The translations under genes were made by a program, and so were the position numbers. This document shows, piece by piece, positions 58,226 through 64,000 of a stretch of DNA of 64,000 bases. Each line of letters begins with the position of its first letter. Within the stretch, counting starts at the first letter, position 1. This DNA comes from Pseudomonas sp. R28(2017) (lineage in GTDB: Bacteria; Pseudomonadota; Gammaproteobacteria; Pseudomonadales; Pseudomonadaceae). The notes beneath the pieces were generated by a model that ran no database searches, had not been told where the DNA came from, and worked only from the letters and a program-made list of their open reading frames with translations. Location of the stretch: contig NZ_NEHW01000013.1 of NCBI RefSeq assembly GCF_002112505.1, positions 112,726 through 176,725 on the forward strand, read 5' to 3'.

Positions 58226-58656
58226 TACACACCCTCCACGTTCAGGCCCATGCTGCGGGCAGAGCCAGCGATGGTGCGTACAGCTGCGTCCAGGTCAGCG
58301 GCGGTCAGATCAGCCTGTTTAGCTTTGGCGATGTCTTCCAGCTGAGCACGGGTAACGGTACCGACTTTAACGGTGTTCGGGCGAGCCGAACCACTGGTCA
58401 GGCCAGCAGCTTTCTTCAGCAGAACCGAGGCAGGGGTGCTCTTGGTCTCGAAGGTGAAGCTACGGTCGCTGTAGACAGTGATGATTACTGGAGTCGGCAG
58501 ACCGGCTTCTTGACCCTGAGTACGGGCGTTGAAGGCCTTGCAGAACTCCATGATGTTCACACCGTGTTGGCCCAGAGCTGGACCGACGGGTGGGCTTGGG
58601 TTGGCCTGGCCGGCCTTAACTTGCAGCTTGATGTAAGCCTGAATCTTCTTAGCCAT
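58225..58656 (-). CDS. rplK: 50S ribosomal protein L11
   Basis: The 143-residue product begins MAKKIQAYIKLQVKAGQANP, then SPPVGPALGQHGVNIMEFCK with the proline-rich thiostrepton-binding N-domain. It is part of the GTPase-associated centre and is needed for RelA activation. It starts a transcription unit after the nusG terminator; a clear promoter in the 71-nt space was not identified. Confidence 0.98.
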   Translation of the reverse strand: MAKKIQAYIKLQVKAGQANPSPPVGPALGQHGVNIMEFCKAFNARTQGQEAGLPTPVIITVYSDRSFTFETKSTPASVLLKKAAGLTSGSARPNTVKVGTVTRAQLEDIAKAKQADLTAADLDAAVRTIAGSARSMGLNVEGV

Positions 58657-58727
58657 GAGCTACTCCAAAATCGGGTACGAACGCCTGATGGCTCCCCGGA
58701 TGACTTGCGTTTTATCCCAGTGACGAC

Positions 58728-58757
58728 AAAACCCCGCAGCACACAGGGCTGCGGGGT
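58728..58757 (-). terminator. nusG: Intrinsic terminator after nusG
   Basis: On the minus strand ACCCCGCAGC, a seven-base loop, GCTGCGGGGT, then TTT. It lies 18 nt after the nusG stop and separates secE-nusG from rplK. Confidence 0.88.
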
Positions 58758-58775
58758 ATGGGATGCTTCGTCCGC

Positions 58776-59309
58776 CTAGACCTTTTCGACCTGGCTGAAC
58801 TCGAGCTCCACCGGAGTAGAGCGACCGAAAATGAGCACTGCAACCTGCAGGCGGCTCTTCTCGTAGTTAACCTCTTCGACACTACCATTGAAGTCAGCGA
58901 ACGGACCGTCAATGACTCGAACCACTTCACCCGGCTCGAACAGCGTCTTCGGCTTCGGCTTGTCACTGCCGTCGGCAACGCGACGCAGGATAGCTTCTGC
59001 TTCTTTATCGGTAATCGGTGCAGGTTTGTCTGCAGTACCGCCGATAAAGCCCATCACGCGAGGGGTATCCTTGACCAAGTGCCAAGTCCCTTCGTTCATC
59101 TCCATCTGGACCAGTACATAGCCAGGGAAGAATTTACGCTCACTCTTGCGCTTCTGGCCATTGCGCATTTCGACGACTTCTTCGGTCGGGACCAGGATCT
59201 CGCCGAAACCGTCTTCCATGCCAGCCAGCTTCACGCGCTCGATCAGGGAGCGCATTACATGCTTCTCGTAACCCGAGTAAGCATGCACAACATACCAACG
59301 CTTAGCCAC
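58776..59309 (-). CDS. nusG: Transcription elongation/antitermination factor NusG
   Basis: The 177-residue protein has the NGN domain (KRWYVVHAYSGYEKHVMRSL, FFPGYVLVQMEM) and a C-terminal KOW domain (LFEPGEVVRVIDGPFADFNG). It couples RNA polymerase to the ribosome and to Rho. It is 9 nt after secE. Confidence 0.98.
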   Translation of the reverse strand: MAKRWYVVHAYSGYEKHVMRSLIERVKLAGMEDGFGEILVPTEEVVEMRNGQKRKSERKFFPGYVLVQMEMNEGTWHLVKDTPRVMGFIGGTADKPAPITDKEAEAILRRVADGSDKPKPKTLFEPGEVVRVIDGPFADFNGSVEEVNYEKSRLQVAVLIFGRSTPVELEFSQVEKV

Positions 59310-59318
59310 GGGACACCT

Positions 59319-59687
59319 TTAGCCAACGATCAGGGAGACCGCCCAGCCGAGCAGGGAATCGAGACCCCACAGCAGCAGTGCCATAACCAGCACGACAGCC
59401 ACGACAATCAGCGTGGTCTGGGTGGTTTCCTGGCGGGTCGGCCACACGACTTTACGGATCTCGGTACGAGCTTCCTTTGCCAGCGCAAAGAACGACTTAC
59501 CCTTCGCAGTCTGCAGAGCTACAAAGCCAGCGACAGCAGCCAGGGCGAGAAGTGCAAGGACGCGGTACAGAATCGGGGAGGCGGAGTAATATTGATTACC
59601 CACAACGCCAACAACCACCAAAGCCACTACAGCCAGCCACTTGAACAGATCAAAACGCGATTCTTGGGCTTCAGTTTTGGGGGTCAT
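59319..59687 (-). CDS. secE: Preprotein translocase subunit SecE
   Basis: The 122-residue protein has three membrane helices, as in gammaproteobacteria, with the essential cytoplasmic segment and last helix FALAKEARTEIRKVVWPTRQ (about residues 67-86) followed by LIVVAVVLVMALLLWGLDSL. It clamps SecY. It is 44 nt after tRNA-Trp and probably shares its transcript. Confidence 0.97.
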   Translation of the reverse strand: MTPKTEAQESRFDLFKWLAVVALVVVGVVGNQYYSASPILYRVLALLALAAVAGFVALQTAKGKSFFALAKEARTEIRKVVWPTRQETTQTTLIVVAVVLVMALLLWGLDSLLGWAVSLIVG

Positions 59688-59731
59688 CGAGGAGGATCCT
59701 GTAAGAAGAAAGCCATCACACCGAGGTGAAA

Positions 59732-59807
59732 TGGCAGGTCAGGAGGGAATCGAACCCCCAACCTACGGTTTTGGAGACCGTCGCTCTGCCAATTGAGCTA
59801 CTGACCT
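59732..59807 (-). tRNA. tRNA-Trp (anticodon CCA)
   Basis: A 76-nt tRNA on the minus strand with acceptor AGGTCAG/CTGACCT, anticodon loop CTCCAAA, T arm GGTTCGATTCC, and the CCA encoded. It lies between tuf2 and secE, as in other gammaproteobacteria, behind a promoter whose -10 sits in a hairpin loop. Confidence 0.98.
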
Positions 59808-59817
59808 GTAACGCTGT

Positions 59818-59845
59818 ATCAGGCCGGCCATTATACCGGCCTGAT
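59818..59845 (-). terminator. Hairpin after tuf2 enclosing the next promoter's -10
   Basis: ATCAGGCCGG (59818-59827) and CCGGCCTGAT (59836-59845) are perfect ten-base arms around an eight-base loop. It lies 16 nt after the tuf2 stop. No strong U-tract follows, so its strength as a terminator is uncertain. Confidence 0.65.
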
Positions 59846-59857
59846 CAAGTAAATCAA
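59830..59857 (-). promoter_or_regulatory. Promoter of tRNA-Trp-secE-nusG
   Basis: On the minus strand TTGATT (59852-59857), 16 nt, TATAAT (59830-59835), with the start predicted about 16 nt before the tRNA. The perfect -10 occupies the loop between ten-base inverted arms. Confidence 0.75.
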
Positions 59858-59861
59858 CTAC

Positions 59862-61055
59862 TTATTCAATAATTTTTGCTACGACACCGGCGCCGACGGT
59901 ACGACCGCCTTCACGGATAGCGAAGCGCAGACCGTCTTCCATTGCGATGGTCTTGATCAGGGTGACAGTCATCTGAATGTTGTCACCTGGCATTACCATT
60001 TCAACGCCTTCCGGCAGTTCGCAGTTACCGGTCACGTCAGTGGTACGGAAGTAGAACTGAGGACGGTAGCCTTTGAAGAACGGAGTGTGACGGCCGCCTT
60101 CTTCCTTCGACAGGACGTAGACTTCTGCGGTGAACTTGGTGTGCGGCTTGACCGAACCTGGCTTGACCAGAACCTGGCCACGCTCAACGTCGTCACGCTT
60201 GGTACCACGCAGCAGAACGCCGCAGTTCTCGCCAGCACGACCTTCATCCAGCAGCTTGCGGAACATCTCAACACCGGTGCAGGTGGTGGTGGTGGTGTCA
60301 CGCAGACCAACGATTTCCAGCGGATCCTGAACGCGGACGATACCACGCTCGATACGGCCGGTAACAACGGTACCACGACCCGAGATCGAGAATACGTCTT
60401 CGATCGGCATCAGGAATGGCTGGTCGATGGCACGAACTGGCTCAGGGATGTAGGCATCCAGAGTTTCTACCAGCTTCTTGACAGCGGTAGTGCCCATTTC
60501 GTTGTCGTCTTTGCCTTCCAGCGCCATACGAGCCGAACCGATGATGATCGGGGTGTCGTCGCCTGGGAAGTCGTAGGTGGACAGCAGGTCGCGAACTTCC
60601 ATCTCGACCAGTTCCAGCAGCTCAGCGTCGTCTACCAGGTCAGCCTTGTTCAGGAAGACCACGATGTACGGAACGCCAACCTGACGGGACAGCAGGATGT
60701 GCTCACGGGTTTGTGGCATCGGACCATCGGCGGCCGAGCAAACCAGGATCGCGCCGTCCATCTGGGCAGCACCGGTGATCATGTTCTTCACGTAGTCAGC
60801 GTGACCTGGGCAGTCAACGTGAGCGTAGTGACGAATGTTCGAGTTGTACTCGACGTGAGCGGTGTTGATGGTGATACCGCGCGCTTTTTCTTCTGGAGCC
60901 GAGTCGATTTTGTCGAACTCTACGACGGCCGAACCGAAAACTTCGGAGCAGACGCGAGTCAGAGCTGCGGTCAGAGTGGTCTTACCGTGGTCAACGTGGC
61001 CGATAGTGCCGACGTTAACGTGGGGAAGGGAACGATCAAACTTTTCCTTAGCCAT
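59862..61055 (-). CDS. tufB: Elongation factor Tu, copy 2
   Basis: The 397-residue protein is identical in sequence to copy 1 at 43272. It follows tRNA-Thr by 79 nt in the tRNA-Tyr/Gly/Thr-tuf order known from E. coli tufB. The flanks of the two copies are unrelated, and most silent differences between them fall near the ends of the gene. Confidence 0.98.
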
Positions 61056-61134
61056 CGATACAATCCTCCGCAGAAGAAAATAGTCTTACGCTGATAAAAC
61101 AAAGGCAGATATTTTCATATCTGCCTTGTTTATA

Positions 61135-61210
61135 TGGAGCTCTTGAGCGGACTTGAACCGCTGACCTCACCCTTACCAAGGGTGTGCTCTACCAACTGAG
61201 CTACAAGAGC
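61135..61210 (-). tRNA. tRNA-Thr (anticodon GGT)
   Basis: A 76-nt tRNA with acceptor GCTCTTG/CAAGAGC, anticodon loop TTGGTAA, T arm GGTTCAAGTCC, and the CCA encoded. It is third in the tRNA cluster ahead of tuf2. Confidence 0.98.
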
Positions 61211-61239
61211 GAAACACTTTGCGCAAAATCCTGCAAACT

Positions 61240-61313
<74 letters not shown>

Positions 61314-61337
61314 GGAGCTTGCGGCTCTCGCTAAAAC

Positions 61338-61421
61338 TGGTGGAGGGAGAAGGATTCGAACCTTCGAAGCTCTCGCAACGGATTTACAGTCCGTCCCCTT
61401 TGACCGCTCGGGAATCCCTCC
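61338..61421 (-). tRNA. tRNA-Tyr (anticodon GTA)
   Basis: An 84-nt class II tRNA with acceptor GGAGGGA/TCCCTCC, anticodon loop CTGTAAA, a long variable arm, and ACCA at the 3' end. It is first in the tRNA-tuf2 transcript, 13 nt after the -10. Confidence 0.98.
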
Positions 61422-61434
61422 AGATGTGGCCGGC

Positions 61435-61463
61435 ATTCTATGTGTCTGCCGTCCTAGTGTCAA
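61435..61463 (-). promoter_or_regulatory. Promoter of the tRNA-Tyr/Gly/Thr-tuf2 operon
   Basis: On the minus strand TTGACA (61458-61463), 17 nt, TAGAAT (61435-61440), followed by a GC-rich discriminator GCCGGCC. This is typical of a strong, stringently controlled stable-RNA promoter. Confidence 0.92.
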
Positions 61464-61574
61464 GCTTTTTTTCAAATTTTTTCAATCAAATCTGAAACTT
61501 AGCTGCTTTGACACTCGCTTCCAGTTCTGCCACCTAAGTGGTGTTCCCTGTGAAGCGGGCGCCATTCTATCAAG

Positions 61575-62000
61575 CTATTCGCCAGTTGCAATACCCTGGC
61601 AGAAAATAATTTTATGTTTTAAGTCTTTGAAATCGTTGGAAAGACTCTCAAGTACGGTTTGGTCCAGCAAACGCTCGCTCTCCGGGGAAATCTTGAGCCA
61701 GAGACCCTCGGCGCCTGGCAGCTGGCCGGACACCGGTGCCGCATTGATATCCAGGCTCAGCAAGCGTTGTCGCAGCGCATCGAGCTGCTCACGAACCGCC
61801 AGGCCACCTACGACCAGGCATTCGTCACGGCGCCGGGCCGGGGCAGATGCGCCCGTTTCCTTGAGCAGGCGAATCTCTTGCTGGTTACCTTTGTACAACG
61901 ACAATGGGGCGACATCCTTCGCCTTCAGCGGGGCTTCCTGTTGGTGCCAGACGTAATAGAAGACGTTGAGCACCAGCAACAGCAGAAACAACCAACGCAT
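61575..62000 (-). CDS. SPOR-domain-like membrane-anchored protein
   Basis: The 141-residue product has an N-terminal membrane segment (MRWLFLLLLVLNVFYYVW). A periplasmic C-terminal part follows whose pattern (CLVVGGLAVREQLDALRQRLLSLDINAAP) recalls SPOR peptidoglycan-binding domains. The ATG at 61998-62000 lies 7 nt after the coaX stop, so it belongs to the birA-coaX operon. The same order is found in other Pseudomonas. A role at denuded septal glycan is inferred from the domain. Confidence 0.8.
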   Translation of the reverse strand: MRWLFLLLLVLNVFYYVWHQQEAPLKAKDVAPLSLYKGNQQEIRLLKETGASAPARRRDECLVVGGLAVREQLDALRQRLLSLDINAAPVSGQLPGAEGLWLKISPESERLLDQTVLESLSNDFKDLKHKIIFCQGIATGE

Positions 62001-62007
62001 AAGCACC

Positions 62008-62757
62008 TCAGTCCAGTGGACAGGCCATCGCCAGGCCGACAAATACCAGGTCGGGGACTACTCTGGCCTGTGGCGCCGCCTCTCGCACCAGCGGCGCATC
62101 CCCACCCGTCAGGAATACAGTGAATTCGTCACCCCACAGGGCTCGCGCCTGCTCAAGCTGGGTGCGGGCAAAACCCTGCAACATCAATACACAACCGCGC
62201 TCTACCGCTTCTACTGTGGAGCGCCCTGGCGCAAGGCTGCTCAGGGCACGTTCGGCCGATGCGTCGTCATAGCGGATACGGCGGGTATGCGTACGCAACT
62301 GGCTGCGCATCAACGGCATACCAGGGCATATGTAGCCCCCCAGGTGCTCGCCGTCCGCGGAGACGAAATCGGCCTTCGCCGCCGTACCCAGGTCAATCAC
62401 CAGGCACGCCCCCCTGGCGAGATGAAACGCACCCAACGCAGCCAGCCAGCGGTCCATGCCAAGGCGCTGATAATCGTCATAACCATTGCGTACGCCTGCC
62501 ATTTCCTGCGCAGGTTCGGCAACACGCGTAACGACGGCAAAAGCCTTGGCGATCAGCGCGCAAAGTGCAGCGGTTTCATCCTCGCTGCGAACACTGACCA
62601 TTCGGCAACCGGTAAGTCGCAATGACGCGAGGGCCGCGACCTCGTCGACCAGTGCCTGATCGGAATCGACAATGCCACCGCCCACGATGGTGGCGTCGGC
62701 AGCGTGAATGACACGCCACTTGATAAAGCTGTTACCGCAATCGAGCTCAAGAATCAT
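62008..62757 (-). CDS. coaX: Type III pantothenate kinase
   Basis: The 249-residue ASKHA-fold kinase has the phosphate-1 motif ELDCGNSFIKWR at the N-terminus, GMDRWLAALGAF and the second phosphate motif CLVIDLGTAAKADFV (about residues 118-132). It catalyses the first step of coenzyme A synthesis, and the type III form is the usual one in Pseudomonas. The ATG at 62755-62757 has GAGG seven bases upstream and overlaps the birA end by 11 nt. Confidence 0.94.
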   Translation of the reverse strand: MILELDCGNSFIKWRVIHAADATIVGGGIVDSDQALVDEVAALASLRLTGCRMVSVRSEDETAALCALIAKAFAVVTRVAEPAQEMAGVRNGYDDYQRLGMDRWLAALGAFHLARGACLVIDLGTAAKADFVSADGEHLGGYICPGMPLMRSQLRTHTRRIRYDDASAERALSSLAPGRSTVEAVERGCVLMLQGFARTQLEQARALWGDEFTVFLTGGDAPLVREAAPQARVVPDLVFVGLAMACPLD

Positions 62758-63706
62758 CACGCAACCTCAAACTGAGCTCACCACCACTGAAGCTCTTTTC
62801 CACACCGTCGACCTCGAGGCGCAAACCACCCTGCCCGTCCACGCCCAGCACCACACCATCGATACGGGTGGTACCCGCGATGAGAGACACATTCCGCCCC
62901 TGCCACAGGTGCGCCTGCTCCCACTCTTCCTGGAACGCTGCAAAACCGTAGCGCCGATGACGGGCCAATTCATGTTGCAACTGCTGGCTGAGCATGGCCA
63001 CCAGCCGATTGCGATCTATTGTCGCGCCGACTTCACGGCGCATCGAGGTCCACTGCTGATCGACCTGTTCATTGGCGTGCATGTTCACATTGATACCAAT
63101 GCCAAGCACGACATGGCAGACGTCCGCGGGATCACCCACAAGCTCCAGGAGAATACCGGTGATCTTCTGCCCACGGACCAGGACATCGTTGGGCCACTTC
63201 AACCCAACGTCCTGCACGCCAAACCCTTGGAGCGTGCGCATCACGGCCAGCCCGACCACCAGACTGAGGCCCTCGAGCTGACGCATGCCGCCATCAACAC
63301 GCAGCACCAGGCTGTAGTAGAGATTTTCTGCGAACGGACTTACCCACATGCGACCGCGCCGACCACGCCCGGCACTCTGACGCTCAGCCAGCACCAGGAA
63401 TGGAGCAGATTGCCCCTGGCCGGCGAGGCGCAGCCCTTCGGCATTGGTCGAATCGATGGTTTCGTGGATAAAAACGGGCCAGTGCTCACCTTCGCTGAAG
63501 TCAGCGATCGCCTGCGCATCGAGCAAGCTCAGCGGCGCGGCCAGCTGGTAGCCACGCCCACGGACTTTATGAATGGTGAGGTTCAGCTCACTTTCCAGGT
63601 GTTGCAGCTGTTTCCAAACGGCGCTGCGACTTACCCCGAGGGCTGCCCCCAAGGCTTCTCCGGAATGGAACCGGCCATCCTTGAGGAGGTTCAACAACTT
63701 CAGCAT
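62747..63706 (-). CDS. birA: Biotin operon repressor / biotin-[acetyl-CoA-carboxylase] ligase
   Basis: The 319-residue bifunctional protein begins with a winged helix-turn-helix (MLKLLNLLKDGRFHSGEALG, about residues 1-60). The ligase domain includes the biotinyl-AMP loop SAGRGRRGRMWVSP, KWPNDVLV and GIGINVNM. A C-terminal SH3-like cap follows. The ATG at 63704-63706 gives the family start. It attaches biotin to acetyl-CoA carboxylase and may repress bio genes. It follows the 5S rRNA terminator by about 110 nt. Confidence 0.96.
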   Translation of the reverse strand: MLKLLNLLKDGRFHSGEALGAALGVSRSAVWKQLQHLESELNLTIHKVRGRGYQLAAPLSLLDAQAIADFSEGEHWPVFIHETIDSTNAEGLRLAGQGQSAPFLVLAERQSAGRGRRGRMWVSPFAENLYYSLVLRVDGGMRQLEGLSLVVGLAVMRTLQGFGVQDVGLKWPNDVLVRGQKITGILLELVGDPADVCHVVLGIGINVNMHANEQVDQQWTSMRREVGATIDRNRLVAMLSQQLQHELARHRRYGFAAFQEEWEQAHLWQGRNVSLIAGTTRIDGVVLGVDGQGGLRLEVDGVEKSFSGGELSLRLRDDS

Positions 63707-63817
63707 GCCAGTCTCGACTTGGAATAAGGCTGGCATGATAGCTAGGGGTCGTTGGCTTGCATAGGAAAAGGGCTGCGGGTAACCGCCAGATGCACCGAGT
63801 ATTTCGGCCATAAAAGA

Positions 63818-63853
63818 CAAAACCCCTACCTGCATGCGCAGATAGGGGTTTTG
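63818..63853 (-). terminator. Terminator of the rRNA operon
   Basis: CAAAACCCCTA and TAGGGGTTTTG form an 11-base stem with an inner CTGC/GCAG stem. It lies 11 nt after the 5S rRNA and ends in a T-run on the minus strand. Confidence 0.92.
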
Positions 63854-63863
63854 CGAAATGAAT

Positions 63864-63979
63864 CTTGACGATGACCTACTCTCACATGGGGAAACCCCAC
63901 ACTACCATCGGCGATGCATCGTTTCACTACTGAGTTCGGGATGGGATCAGGTGGTTCCAATGCTCTATGGTCGTCAAGA
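63864..63979 (-). rRNA. rrf: 5S ribosomal RNA
   Basis: On the minus strand the roughly 116-nt RNA begins near CTTGACGACCATAGAGCATT and contains the conserved CCGAACTCAGTAGTGAAACG and GATGGTAGTGTGGGG, ending TCATCGTCAAG. The ends pair as helix I. It is the last gene of an rRNA operon whose 23S and 16S genes lie beyond the right edge. Confidence 0.97.
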
Positions 63980-64000
63980 AATTCTGTTGCCAGAATGTCC

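Overview
The window looks like the chromosome of a Pseudomonas of the P. putida type. It has a high-GC gene-dense layout, REP elements of the P. putida kind (GTGGGAGCGGGC...GCCCGCGAA), and the Pseudomonas order ssb - MFS - uvrA - ferritin - katA - rplQ - rpoA next to the spc, S10, str and rpoBC operons. Identification rests on gene order and sequence features read by eye; no database search was run.

Region 1-12.6 kb is accessory. It holds the tail of a CnoX/YbbN-type protein, a Zur-box-preceded four-gene putative zinc system (DUF2796 protein, ABC ATPase, FtsX-like permease, DUF3299 protein), an OmpW/OprG porin, an MFS exporter divergent from an HxlR regulator with two matching operators, a two-gene nucleotide-sugar SDR pair, a 5'-truncated TSUP gene, an XRE regulator divergent from a sodium:alanine symporter, and a cytoplasmic-type asparaginase.

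Region 12.6-21.8 kb is a compact selenium module on the minus strand: fdnG (with an in-frame Sec UGA), fdnH, fdnI, fdhE, selA, selB and selC (tRNA-Sec). It contains a selenoprotein formate dehydrogenase together with most of the machinery that inserts its selenocysteine; selD is not in the window.

Region 22.2-29.3 kb holds ssb, a YajR-like MFS protein, uvrA (plus strand), a ferritin lacking the bacterioferritin haem ligand, and katA.

Region 29.4-63.98 kb is the information-processing superoperon, all on the minus strand. In transcription order it runs: 5S rRNA; birA-coaX-SPOR protein; tRNA-Tyr/Gly/Thr-tuf2; tRNA-Trp-secE-nusG; rplKAJL-rpoBC; rpsL-rpsG-fusA-tuf1; the S10 operon; the spc operon with secY and rpmJ; and the alpha operon with rpoA and rplQ. 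Several strong promoters with 17-nt spacers and a set of intrinsic terminators or attenuators divide it into units. I found no prophage, insertion sequence, CRISPR array or obviously novel multigene system. The most interesting signals are small: an in-frame REP pair inside a signal-peptide coding region, a promoter -10 sitting in a hairpin loop, a terminator-plus-promoter that splits the spc operon, paired HxlR operators, and an RmlD-like protein without its catalytic dyad.
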